Source of the DNA: Apteryx mantelli
Taxonomy: Eukaryota; Chordata; Aves; Apterygiformes; Apterygidae
Reading direction: 5' to 3'
NCBI RefSeq assembly: GCF_036417845.1
Contig: NC_089985.1
Span: forward strand, 31,826,583 to 31,890,582
DNA length: 64,000 nucleotides
The position numbers and the translations under genes were made by a program. This document shows positions 41,501-53,410 of the stretch, one piece after another (the first letter of the stretch is position 1; each line of letters starts with the position of its first letter). Under the pieces are notes generated by a model. That model did not search any database. It was given only the letters and a program-made list of their open reading frames with translations, and was not told the DNA's origin.

Positions 41501-44500
41501 AGAATTACAGGTTGTTGTGTTTCTTTCTCCCCCCCATATCAAAGTTCAGCTTAAAGACTCTTAAGTTGTGCTTAACAGCCAGTTAAAAAGCACTGAGCAC
41601 TCTAAGTGTTTCCCAATACATTCTCAGCTTTCAGACCACTTTCTCTGACATCCTTTACACACACACAGACACAAAAATCCCACCCTACTCTACCAAGCCA
41701 AAATCTTCCAGAAATACATCTTCCAAAATGCATACATGCCCTACTCATCCACTTATTACATTACTGAAAAGCACAATTTCAGAATGTTTCATACTTCACC
41801 ATATTTTAATTTCTTGGTTTAAAAACAAACCTTGAAGAAAAAAAAGTGAACTGAATTAATGGAATGCATTGGGATTTTTTTTGTAGAAGTTTCTATAAAT
41901 ACAAACACTATCAGCAAGTAAGAGGTTTAGTTTTCAAAAACAATGCCTACACCCAAAAATATTTAAAGATGGAAAACCCACAATATCACATAAAGTTATA
42001 TCCCACACCAATGCAAAACTAACAAGATATACTAGCCAGTATTCAATATTTCTGTACTCTTTGTAGATTAAAAAAAAATGGGTTAGGCTTCTCAGCTTTA
42101 ACAGCATCCTTTCCATACCCCGGGGCATAAAACAAGATCCTTCCAAATCCATTTCAATACATTACTAAAGCTATTTTTCTCTCCCCAGTATCTTTATAAT
42201 ACGTGCATATTTGCACTCAAAAGTCAAACTCACAATTTCCTTAAAGATGGCCTTAACAACAACAATAACAACCACTTTTAGACACAGAAGACTGTCGCTA
42301 GGCATTCAGCCTGGAAAGCAATAAATCTGGTGGATGCATGTTATTAATTTGAAAAGGTTTTCTAAAGAACAAGATGCCAAAGCTTTGACATAAGACATTT
42401 GCCAAGAGTTAACTGTTTAAACTCACAGCCTGATGTAGCTTCAAAACCCACTGCTACAAAAACATTGAGGAATCGCCCTGGCAGGTGTCACTCAAAGTTG
42501 TAACAAAAAAAAAAGAAAGAAGCTAGTGTTCCCTGCAGTAATGTGCAAAATTCAGAAAAGCTTCAAAGGAATCTAAAGAACAAAATCTTTCAAGGACTGA
42601 ATTGACTTTGAAGCAATTAGCCTGGAGTTGGGGGGGGGGACGGGACGAAGAGGGGGCACAAGTGTTTGGGATTGAAACACAAGAAATCAAACTAAATAGG
42701 TAAAGAAAACCAGGTGTTCCACAATTTTGTGGAACTGCTACTGTCAACTTTCCTAACAGAGGAAAGTTACCCTGTTTGTTTGTAATTTAGCTTCCAGCCT
42801 TTGGGAGAAAGATAATACTACATACTTTCACACAGACAAGGTAGCGACAAGCACCAGAGTTTGCACTACTCTCGGCCCAGCTCATACTGCAGTCTTTCTG
42901 CTTATAATGCGAGAAGTCCTAGAGTCCAGTTTACAGTCTTAGTTATTGTACTACACTCAAATGTAAAAAAAATAAAAAATTAAAAAATTAAAAGACACTT
43001 TTCATTTAGGTAACTTTTTGCTTCAATTTCATAATTTCATCACCCCTGTAGCAGACAATTCCAAGCTCCGGTCAGTGTTATCTCAGCGTAAATTCCCACA
43101 GCTAGGGCTAATGTTCCTCTTAAGAGGCTTGCATTACCCCTGCTACTCCAGCACAGAAACTGGGAGTTTGCTAACCTGCATGGTAGTTTTGTACTACCCG
43201 TGCGAACAAACCTCCAGAAGAAGCTATGCTGAAACAAACAACTCATTTATTTTGTAAATTAAGCCAAGTTTGATCCCAATAGAAGAGACTAGCCATTATG
43301 CTGCAGAACCTGAGACTCAGGGCCGAGATTGCAGGTTTATGCCTATACCTGATACAAGTAGTTTTAAAGTCTGGCACGTGCTTAGAAGGCAAATATAACT
43401 GCAGATAAAAAACACTTGATCTTTATGCCAACAATTTCTAGGGTCCAAATACAACACAAAAGTGATCCTAAAAAAAGTCCCTGCAAAAATTCATTTGTCC
43501 CCTAACCTGCCTGTAGTGATTTCAATCCATAGCATGACATTGCTTTGTTACTAGGCTAAAGTCAAATAAACTAAAGTAAATCATGTACAACATATAGCTG
43601 CTGCTTCAAATGGGTAATTTAAATATATTATGTTTGCCTGCCAAAATAAGAAATTTGCAAGCCATCCAGAAAACACTGGTCTTCTATAGGGCTCAGTAAA
43701 GACACTGAGAAGCAGCTCATGCCTTCCAGGTTTCAGTGCACTGATGTTTGCTTAGCTATTGAGAAAAAGCAAAGGGAGTGAAAGCCTTTCAATACCAAGA
43801 GGTGTTGTAACATCCCAATAATCAAGGAATTCCCCCTCAACCTTTCACCAGGGTTTATGTCTGAGGGGCGATAGCTCTATTTGCATTGGGGGCTTCCTCA
43901 CAGGAGACAGGGAGCAACTTACAGTTTTTTGATGCAGCCAGTGAGACAATCCAGGATAGCAAAGGCAACAAAAGAGAACAGGAATGGATGAAAAAGGGAT
44001 TAAATTAAAATAAGTAGACTGCATTTCATACCTGACTGACCTCTCTTGGACACTATCTTACATTATAAAATCATACATGACAGTCAACATTTGTACTTTT
44101 CAGCTAAAACTGTCATCTCCACAAACATTTAAGAGACATGCTATAAGCCACCATTAAACTATGGTTGAAACCCCAGTCCATATTTAAGTGTTTTTTACTT
44201 CAGGTACCTGATACCCAAGGAGAACAGTAACTGTTCTAATTTATTTATGAATTTGTGAAGCAAGAACAGGGCTTCCTAAGTTTGTTGTTACTAAGGTATT
44301 GGAAACATTGGCGTGTGCTGGAAGGAGCTTTGTTTGAATAGCAATCTGAAGCACCCTGGGTACCAAGGAGAAATACATACCTCACAGTTTGTGTGAGCCA
44401 CAGAGCTGAAGCACATGAAGTTGGCTTTCAAAAGCAAAGTTATTTCAACCAACTCCCCTCCTGGTTGCAAAAGCAATTACAGTTCTCCAGTGCAACCAGT

Positions 44501-46515
44501 GGAACAATCAAATAAGAAAGTGGCTTAGCCACTAGCGTACGTGTGTTCAACTTAAGAGAAAGTGACAGAGCCATACGAAAAGAAGCTTACTATCTAAGTC
44601 AGACATAACCAAAGAGGACTTGGCAACAGACAACAGATGGGGCCAGTGGGATACAGTGGCCAATTATTAGATGTACCTACTGATAAACGCACAACTTCAA
44701 ATTAATACATTAAAAAACTAATAAGCAGCAAAAAAGGTTACAAAATTATGAATGTTGACCATTTTTTGATCTTGCTTAGAAGAACACCTATTTTTGGGAC
44801 AGGCTGCAAAGTACCATGCTGCAAAGATACAATAAAAGCTTTGCTCCTGTGCAAATGCATGGTTCTTGGCTACAGGAAGAATACAGAAAGGAAACCTCTT
44901 ATGCAAGTGAACCACAAGCTTCGTTATTTTCTGCACAGGCACAGAAGCAACGGTCCCCTTCTTTAACCTTGCAATTCTTTCATGAATTTGTGAAATAATT
45001 TACAAAAAGAATTACAATGACAAAAGCAGATGTATAGAATCAGAGGGTATAGTTAGGTTACAAGAGGCATATACCACTAAGAATATCTCATTTGGGCCAA
45101 CTTTCTCCTTTCACAGTCACAAAAACATTAAGCACTGAAGCAAGGATTGCTCCATGCTTATCTCCAACTCTGCTCCCACTGCCAGCTGTTCATCCTAGCA
45201 AAACAGAACAGAATATATTCCTGTGGCACAAGCAAAAAAATGCACAGAACAGCACACGCTTGCCACCAGGTTGGGGGAAGAGACCCATCTGCCTTCAGTT
45301 CAAGCTAATTGTGTTTTGCATACAGGTTTTACATGGTGACAAAACAAAATGCATAATGGAAGTATACAGACATGTCTACAGTTATAGAGCATGCTTTTAC
45401 AAGAGTCAGAGAAAATGACATTTTTATTGGCCTATCAGGATAAGGTATGCAACAAAAATTTCCAAAGATGATGACTTAATGGAAAGGTTTATGGCTAATC
45501 CACTGGGCATATTGGAGTTTCTCATAAAACATCTTATCTTAGCCTGTAAATTCCACTGCCCAATTAAGTCCATAGAACTGTAAGTCTGTTGATTTTGCAG
45601 ACAATAAAATATGTTAAACTCTGACCTCGGCTTAAAAAAAAAAAAATCATTTCGGCTATAGCATAAAGGCTACTCATAAATTAGCCTAAAAAATTAGCTG
45701 GAAAATCTTTTTTAGGATGAGAAACAGAAAGGTCTAAACTTAAATAAAATTCAGTTCAGTACTCAAAATTTTAGCCTTCAACTCTCAAGGTACATAACAG
45801 AGTATCCAACTGGAAAGTCCTCCACACTTAAAAGCAAATACAGTTCCCACCCTCAATGGAATGCAATATTAAGAGCAATCGCCTCCATTTATAAAGCACC
45901 TTTCATCTCAAAGCCATAAAACAAACATATGTGCACATATACCTGACAGCCAAGCCTGTCATTAACGCGTGATTCACGTACTCTTACAGTGCAGCGCTTA
46001 AAATAGTAAAACCTGAGCCAAGTTCTCACACCTCTTGGCAAAGTGACCACTTTCAATCCCCACGCGGTGGGGCAAAGATCCTTGTCCTGCTCAGGAAGAT
46101 CTTTGCCCCGGGATGCGAGCAGGGGCTCCCGCAGCCGGCTCGCACTGCAATGCTCGGCCGCCCTGCAGCACCCGCTCCCCTACAGATCCCCCCCCCGCCG
46201 CCGGCACGGCGGACACAGCCCCTCCGTGCACCTGTTAAGCGAAATCCATCACCACCCTCTGCGCAGAGCCAGTGGGGCAGCGGGTCCCGCTCGCTGCCTC
46301 TTCCCCTCCGCACTTCCCCGGAGCGGCCCCCTCCTCCCCTACCCCATCAGGGGGATGCCTCCCTCCTCCCTCAAACCCTCAAGGGGAGCCCCCCCCCCTC
46401 GCCCCCCAGAGCGTTTCAGCCGCACGGACTGCAGGCACCTTCCCCCTCGCCCCCGCCCTCTGCACACCTCCCCCGCCCCGCGCGCCCCCCACCCCCCGCG
46501 CGCGCCGGCCGTTAC
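38596..46515 (-). other. TESK2: TESK2 intron 1
   Basis: About 7.9 kb lies between the non-coding first exon in the CpG island and exon 2. The DNA is AT-rich until about 46.0 kb. The 123-codon minus-strand frame at 40265-40636 could be read as an alternative first exon but has no recognisable sequence. A GC-enriched stretch at about 43040-43220 may be an old dispersed repeat that I cannot name. A 12-base-pair hairpin lies at 46069-46109, at the edge of the CpG island. Confidence 0.75.
46069..46109. repeat. Perfect inverted repeat at the edge of the TESK2 CpG island
   Basis: GGGGCAAAGATC (46069-46080) and its exact reverse complement GATCTTTGCCCC (46098-46109) are separated by 17 bases. A third related GGCAAAG lies at 46037-46043. 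The repeated core could be a paired transcription-factor site. Confidence 0.75.
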
Positions 46516-46760
46516 CTGAGCGGCGGCGCCAGCAGGGCCCGCGGGCGACGCGGGCTCTCATGGCCGCATACCCCGCTCGCCGCCCCCGGCCCCTCAGCAC
46601 CCCGGCGAGGGTCCGCGCCGCCGCTGCGGCAAGCGAGGGGGCCCCATGTGAGGAGGGAGCCCAGCTGCGGGGCCCGGGGCCGTGATCGCCGCGGCTCCTC
46701 CTCCCTCGGCCTCGGCCCCCGCCTCCGCCTCGCGCGCCCGCCCCCGCTGCCAGCGCCGCT
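46516..46760 (-). other. TESK2: TESK2 exon 1 (non-coding), 5' end approximate
   Basis: On the minus strand the CpG-rich stretch ends in GCTCAG followed by the donor GTAACG at 46515, a good consensus. No start codon in this exon gives a frame continuing into exon 2, so it is taken as untranslated, as in mammals. The transcription start cannot be read from sequence. It should lie between about 46650 and 46850, where the GC-rich island meets the CCAAT boxes. The right boundary given is a guess. Confidence 0.5.
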
Positions 46761-46819
46761 GCCACTGGGCCGCCCGCGGCGCCCGGGGGCGGTACCCGGA
46801 GAGCAGCTCGGCCCAGCAG

Positions 46820-47120
46820 CCAATCGGCATCGCTGGCGGGTTAGATGGACGGAGGCGCTCGCCCAATCGAGGAGGGGGGCTCAGGTGGCGGGCCTCGCTG
46901 GTAGTACACGTGAGTGCTCCCCTTTGTAATTGGTCGAGAGCGACTTGAGAGGCAGGAGGTTTGGCCAACCGAAACAGAGACAACAACTCCCGGGGCAATA
47001 GTGACAGGAAACAGAGAGGGGAGTTGCTAAGGGCGCCTCTCTCTCATTGGTCAACCTTTGAGGGCGGGTTGTAAATAAGAGATTCAGCCAGTAAGAGTGA
47101 GCTTTGCTTTGTGACGGAAG
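46820..47120. promoter_or_regulatory. Bidirectional promoter core: four CCAAT boxes, E-box, ATF/ETS-like site
   Basis: CCAAT occurs on the plus strand at 46820-46824 and 46863-46867, and inverted as ATTGG at 46929-46933 and 47046-47050. A palindromic CACGTG E-box is at 46907-46912 and a GTGACGGAAG motif (ATF half-site joined to an ETS core) at 47111-47120. Multiple CCAAT boxes between two CpG-rich blocks are typical of NF-Y-dependent bidirectional promoters (general knowledge). TESK2 would be driven to the left and a short transcript to the right. Confidence 0.6.
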
Positions 47121-47294
47121 GGTGAGAGAGCCAGTCATCGCGTGCTTACAGGAGCGGTGGGCGGGAAGCTGTCAGCGGGATTGGCCCCGCGACCGGAGCG
47201 GGAGCAGCGGAGGGCGAGGAGCGAGCGGGCTCTGCGCCTCCCAGCAGGCCCCGCGCGGGGCGGGCCGGGCCGGGCCGGGCCAGGCCGGGGGGCC

Positions 47295-47582
47295 ATGGCC
47301 GCGGCGGCCGCCGGCCGTTGTCGCCGCGGCTGGGGGGCCCTGAGGGGGTGCGCGGCCTCCCCGGCGCCGGCTGCCGCCCGCTGCGCGTTAAATTGTGGGG
47401 GTGCCTACCGCGTCCTCAGAAAGGCAGCTCGGGGTGGACGTCGGGGGGGGGGGGGAGCTCTCGGGGTCAGACACCGTGTTGGTGGTGCGGGCGCGGTGCT
47501 GGTCAGAAGGGAAGAAGCCCCCTCAGGTGGGGAACGGGAAGGGGAGAGGGGAGAGCTTGCTGCACCCAAGCGTGGTGGGTGA
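47295..47582 (+). CDS. Uncertain 95-codon frame of a divergent transcript
   Basis: The ATG at 47295 lies in a good context (GGCCATGG) at the end of a GGGCC-repeat leader. The frame starts MAAAAAGRCRRGWGALRGC and stops at a TGA at 47580-47582. Two overlapping AATAAA signals follow 40 bases later. The N-terminus is arginine-rich without acidic residues, like a mitochondrial targeting peptide, but residues 46 onwards are low-complexity Gly/Arg/Glu. I do not recognise a family. The stop overlaps a strong splice donor (GG|GTGAGT at 47579), so it may instead be exon 1 of a spliced gene or lncRNA. A run of 13 G at 47443-47455 makes the frame sensitive to sequencing error. It could simply be a promoter-antisense RNA. 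Confidence 0.25.
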   Translation: MAAAAAGRCRRGWGALRGCAASPAPAAARCALNCGGAYRVLRKAARGGRRGGGGALGVRHRVGGAGAVLVRREEAPSGGEREGERGELAAPKRGG

Positions 47583-47619
47583 GTGGTCGATTATATGCTT
47601 GTGCGGCTCTTGGTGAACA

Positions 47620-47630
47620 AATAAAATAAA
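47620..47630 (+). terminator. Double poly(A) signal of the divergent transcript
   Basis: AATAAA occurs at 47620-47625 and again, overlapping by one base, at 47625-47630. This is where the CpG-rich block changes to AT-rich DNA. Early poly(A) signals on the antisense side of CpG promoters commonly end promoter-upstream transcripts. Actual use is not shown. Confidence 0.4.
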
Positions 47631-50600
47631 TATGTAAATACTACCTAAATATATTTTATAACTAAAATGTCCATCGGGTAAGAATAACCCCGTGTCCTAT
47701 GTGAGAGATGTTGGCTACTGCTCAGTGGGACTCCTTATTAAACCTTGGTCCAGCATTTGCTTTAACATCTATGCAACAGGTTTTGCTAGGTCTTAGTTTA
47801 AAAAACTAACTAGCGCTACAAGTTGTAACATTGAGCTTTACCCGTTTGCACTAACAGGAATTTATACAAGATTTAGGGAATGCCAGTTTTTAACCATGTG
47901 ACCATAGTTAGGCTTCTTGGCTGTATCTCTTCTGTTATTACCTTTAATTACATGTCCCCATAGGACAGGGACTTTCCCACAGGACTCTGGCTTTGCTGCA
48001 GCTTCTCTGTTCTGATCCCTTCCTCCCTCCAGTTCTCTGGACTTCAATACATTACTTGGGCTGTTTTCTTCTTCTCTAGCTGCCTTCTTTCTTCTTCTAG
48101 CTGCCTGCATCCTAGTCATGGTATCAGTCAAAGCAGAAAACTAAGCCCTCTCTGCATGCTGCACAGAAAATCCTGCTCAGCCCCTAGAGCACCTGGCTGT
48201 AGCCTGCTTAATCAATCTCAAATTTTCTGAGGTTTTCGCTCCCAAACTATAATTCTGTGATTATTGCATACAACCCGTTATTTTTCAAAGGTTTATAACT
48301 TATCCACATTTAGGCAGCTTGTAACAGGTACAGAAAAGTTACTTTTTTACTGCCAAACTTAAAGCATCCATTCCAAAGCGTGAAGGGATAGAGCATCTCA
48401 TTAAGTAGTTGTGTGGGGGGGGGGGGAGGGTTGGTTTTGTTTTACATTGGCAAGGGATGGATTTTTTTCCCTGATCTCATCCTTGGCAATGGCTGAGCTA
48501 TTTCTACTGAAGCTCTTTTAAAAAAAAACAAGGTTCATCTGCTGTAGAGTCTTGGATTGAAAAACTGAATCACAAACATTTAAAACTGCTAAAGTTATAG
48601 CTAAAAAGGTTTCAGGCAAGAACACATCACTCAACCTTGCCATACTGTATTAGTAATATATTATGTTTTCTCTGTACTGTTTCTCATCATTAATTTTTCA
48701 CCTAATCTTTCTAACTTAGTCCAAAATGTGCTTGATGGACTTTCATGTTGGAAGCATGAGCACCAACTCCACAGATAATATTGAATAGAGATTTACACTT
48801 AGAGGTGGATTAAAATCTCTAATCTGTAATTTATTGATTGAATTTAGTTTCAGAATGTCACCCAAGTTTATAGTGGGACTTTCTGTATAAATTTATCTGC
48901 AAAGATATAATGGCCCTGCAACAGTAGCAGCTTAAAAGTGCTTTGTGTGGCAAGAAAAAATTGTTCTGTTTTCTTCATTTTCCTTTTGGGTTTCCTTCAC
49001 TAACAATGACTTTCCCACACTCCCAAATGCTAAATATCACCCATATGCAAATATCTATTCTAATGACAGCTCATACATAGGATGCAATGAAGCTTTTGTA
49101 ATTAAGCCATTAAACAATGATTATCTTATCCATCATACTTGAATGTATGATTAAGCAGATGGAGCTACTCAGATCTGTCAGTGTCTTCTGCTAACATTCA
49201 ACCATAACTGAGCTCCAGAATGGGACTTTACGTCAAGACTAAACTTCTTTTATAATTAAAAAGTTATATTTTGTGAAGTTAAATTTTAGTGGTTTACATT
49301 TGGCTTGAACTTACCCATGCAAGTTGCAAAGACTGTACAAAGCAAAATCTGAAATATCCCAGAGTCTCCATGGACATTCACTATGCCACAGTACAGTAAT
49401 CCCTGCTGCTTTGTACCCAGTTAAAGAAACCCCAGTGCGTTCTAGTTTTCTCTCACTATTTCCCCAGTGCCCTTTGTCCCTAATGTTTTAGAAGTTATTC
49501 ATCAGCTTCATGATGACATCTGGTGGCAGATGTTTAATATTTCTCTTTTGGGGGACTATTCTCAGTACTAAAGTAAATGAATTATCTTTCCCCAATTCCC
49601 CATCATAAATTTCACCTCTTTTTTGTTTTTCAGCAAAGATGTAAGTTATCTTTGCTTTTTGTCCACAAGTTTCTTATTGGTAATATCCAGGAACAAGCAT
49701 TCACCCCATCTGCTGGTACAAAGTAACATCATTAAAATATGCCAGTATGATTCAGTAAAATTAACTTTCATTTGGAAACACTCGTAATATATTTCATATA
49801 CCTATTGCATGGGGGTCTCATGATTAGAATTATGCCATAAATGATGCCTATTTTGAGAGGGCTTTGGAGATAGGATAGTCTTACAAGACTTCCTACTGCT
49901 TTATCTCAAAGGCTGAAGGCCTGTGTTTTGAAAGCGGAAGAAAGTGGGTTTTGCTGGTGACCGCATGTGTATGTACATCAACAGCAGAACCTCTGTCTGA
50001 GAAAGTCCCCTTGTCCCTCCTTACAGCTGGCAGAAATACCCTAGCAAATCTGTGGCCTTAAAATGTGCAGAAGATGAGTAGCTTTTATAGCTTTCCTGTG
50101 TTTCCTGGAGAGAGAAAAGTTAATGTTGTATTGAAAGACTCATCAAAGAGACATATCAAAGGAAAAGTCTTGCAGAAGTCTCTTGCATTCAAGAAGAGCC
50201 AGGCATCCTGTAAATACCTCTGCAGGAAGCTCTGCTCACGGCGGGTATTCCCCGCTCCTCCAGCTGCCAGTGAGCTGGCTGCCCTATGCAAAGATCAGCT
50301 GCTCCAAAAAACAGTTCTGTGGCTTGCGGTTTGTTCATTTGTGCTATCAGTCTGTTTCTCTTCCCCAGACAGATCACTTTGGCTTTTTAAGAGTAACTGG
50401 TTTGACGAAAGAGCAGCCAAAGCTAAACTCACAGGGTGGCAATAAAAATAGACATGAGAGAGCTCGGGTGATAGCAGGCAGGAGGGGGAATTCCCTTCCT
50501 CTGGGCTTTGGAAATGCCCCAGAGGCAGAGAAGGTTGGAAGATTTCTCATTCTCAAGGAGAAAAACTCTGTGAACACACAAAAATTAAAGGAAGCAGGTA

Positions 50601-53322
50601 AGATAGGTGTATCAGGGAGGGGAACACCAACCTATGTAGGGAGATGATAACGCTACAGTATGTAGCGGGAGTAAAGCCATCACCGGTCTGCCAAGCCACG
50701 CACCTTTGACTTGCAGCTGTGTCGACAGGAACATTTCGCTGCCTCTTGAAACCACCCCTGCCTTCCTCCTCTCCCTTCCTCTTACCACTGTGTGTGTGGC
50801 TGCATGGAGACATGGACTGGGGAACCGATGCTGATGAAAAACCCTGGGGGAAAAAGGGGTTGTTCTGTTTCTTTCGAATGTGTATGAGTTCTCTGTGCCA
50901 GAAGGTGGAGGACAGGGAGGAAGGGAGTCGGGAGAGGTTTGCTTAAGCTCCTTTAAGCAGCGCTACTATCAAATGTGAAATGACCCACACTCACCTGCGT
51001 GGGCCTGCCTGACTCTCCCTGCAGGCAGGCACAGATCTTGGGCAGAGAGGTCCTGAGAGTCCCCTCTTGCACTCCAGGATGCCAGGCAGGACACACAGCT
51101 CATCAGCCCCATCTGTGACCCACCATCCAGCAGGGTTCAGGCTTAGGTGGTGGCCCAGGGCAGGAGTGACTATGGCACTGCAGCGTGTGAGGGTGTCACT
51201 GAGTGGCCTGTGCTCTGCCCCGGCAAAGCCTTTTGGGCTGAGAAGCCTCCTCTGGAGTTCCTCAGTGAGGATGTTAGAGGTGAGGTCTGGGCTAGTCGTA
51301 CCCTTCGCAGAGGGAATGGGGTCAGAGAAGGAAGATCTGTGATCTGAAAAATGGGGTCCGGTAACAAAAGACCAAAGAAACTTTCCACAGTGAAGACTGA
51401 CCATATATTTACAAGCACCTCTGTGGAGAAACAGCTTCTTATTACAGAGGGCTCTTCCCATCTTGTAGTCAAAGACCAAGTCAGCTCCAGTGACTGGAAA
51501 CTGAAGCTGGAAAAGTTAAAGTTGGAAATAAGGGACACATTTTCAACAGTAAGGGAGGTAGCTTACTCTGAGGTTGCTTAGCAAGTTCAAGCAGATGGTC
51601 TCAGGATAGGAACATCTGGCTAAACTCATGGCTGTGTTATTCAGGAGGGCAGAGCAGGTGACCACAATGGCCCCTTTTGGCCATGAGCTCTGCGAGTGTA
51701 AGTCATGGCTTCTCGCAATGACAGCATCTTTTCTGGTGGTGTCCTGCTGCCACAACACAGCAGACAGTGTCACAAACCTCTGTGCTCATTTGCAGCAACC
51801 TCCCAGAGGGACTGTCTGGAATTTGCCTCCTGTCTAATGTCAGCACTGTCCCTTCCCTAACCCCTGCCCAGGGCAGATATTAAATAGGACAGCCACAAAA
51901 AATGATCCTTTTAGGCTTTCAAACCCCTTAGTTTTCAAAAAGCATCTTTTTGCACCACCACCCCCCTCCCCCCAGAGAACTGTCTTCCTGCCCATGCCTC
52001 CCTTGGTCAGTCTTGCCAATAGCCTTTGCAGATTGAGATGAGGTTTGCTCATGGATGAGCAGACATTTCCCTCTGCTCTGAGCAGGGGAAAATGCAGCCA
52101 GTGCCACACTTGCACTGCGTCCTCCTTGTCAAGTCGTAACCACCCTTCTGGCCGCAAGGAGGGCTCTGCAGGGGGCTGCTTGCACGCTCTCCTCTGGACG
52201 AAGACTTAAATGCATGTGGATAAGAACAACGGCAATCACTGTCTCACCACCGGTGCCGACAAGGCAACCAGGGTGTCCTTGTGCACAAAACCATGCTGCA
52301 GCATCAGCCCAAACCTGGGATGCTCTGCACAAGTCCTGGCTACCTCAGGATTTGTTAGAGCATCTTCCAAGGTTCCTCCTGCACGAGGCCAGACAGAGCC
52401 CACGCACAAGGCTGGCAGCAGTGCGAGACACCCTGCCTTGGGAACCAAAGGGAGCTTGCGCTGGGACAGATGGATATTCCCATTTAAAAAGCTGCCATGC
52501 TGTGACCAGTGCCGCAGTCCTGTGCTCCCCTGCCTGCTCGTCACGGCCATCTGCTGTCTTGGCTCTGATTCAGAGCCTGTCCACACTGCAGGCCCCACAG
52601 TGACGGTGCTGTAGAGTCAACATAGCCAAGGTGCTGGCGGTACCACTGGCATGGAGTGGCACAGGGCCGGCCGGCCTCCACCAGCCTGCTCTGCAGCACT
52701 CCCTGGCCAAGAGACTGTGCAAGCACCCAAGGCAGTGGATGAGCCAAGACCAACCTGCGCTACCATGCCCGGGTGGCTTCAGCCCCAGGGAGAGCGTGTC
52801 AGAGCTAGCCCCCACCATGCACCCATCTCCCTGGTGAGCTCAGGTGAGACCCCTGCACCCGGGGCAGGCCCAGGGCATGGCTCCCCTCAGCAGCCCCTGA
52901 GCTTTGGGGCTGTCTGATGCCAAAATATCAATTTTTCAGGGGAAGAACCTCAAACATCTGACAAAGCTGTATTCACAATAGCACCCACCAGAGTACAGAA
53001 ATACGGACTTGCACTGGCTTGAACTGTGGCAGGCTCCCAAAGGCAGCTCTGCTCTGCCCTTGCGTCCTCCTGCCCGGGCTTTCTGCAGAGCTTCAAGACA
53101 GACATGTGCTTGGTTCCTGCCCAGGTCCCTGCTCAGGTCTCCCACTCGCTTAGTTTTCCCTGGCTCCCTGAGACAGCAAAGTCCCAGTGTTTATTATTCC
53201 TCTCCAGGAAGGGTTTTCCAGCTTTGAAGCTTTGCTGTCTGATCTGTTTTATTTCAACAGTTTTGTTTTCCTTTCTTCCTTGCCTGGGTTACAAAGCTCT
53301 GAAGGGCCCTTGGGGAGGAAGA

Positions 53323-53410
53323 TGAGTCAGGACAGATACACAGGGGGAAGAAGACAAACTCGAAGCCTTGAAGTTGGGTTCACTGCCTGCGTCACTGGTA
53401 TTAAAAATAG
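53323..53410. promoter_or_regulatory. Candidate enhancer: AP-1, CRE-like and MEF2-like motifs
   Basis: Within 90 bases there is an exact AP-1 site TGAGTCA (53323-53329), a TGCGTCA half-CRE (53388-53394) and a TTAAAAATAG stretch matching the MEF2 consensus (53401-53410). Clustering is suggestive only. No conservation data are available. Confidence 0.25.

Larger units (their letters stand above)
46050..46870. promoter_or_regulatory. TESK2: CpG island over TESK2 exon 1
   Basis: There is an abrupt change from AT-rich intron to DNA that is mostly G and C with frequent CpG, including long C runs and CGCG clusters. It covers the exon 1 donor and extends to the CCAAT-box zone. No TATA box is apparent, which suits a broad, widely active promoter. 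The long open frames in all six frames here are a by-product of the base composition. Confidence 0.85.

Noticed and set aside
45030..45075. Another weak CR1-like phrase (ATAGAATCAGAGGG)
   Set aside because: It is too short and diverged to distinguish from chance.
46150..46929. 259-codon plus-strand frame and overlapping minus frames across the CpG island
   Set aside because: All six frames are open because stop codons are rare at this composition. The translation is proline/arginine low-complexity and crosses the TESK2 exon 1 donor.
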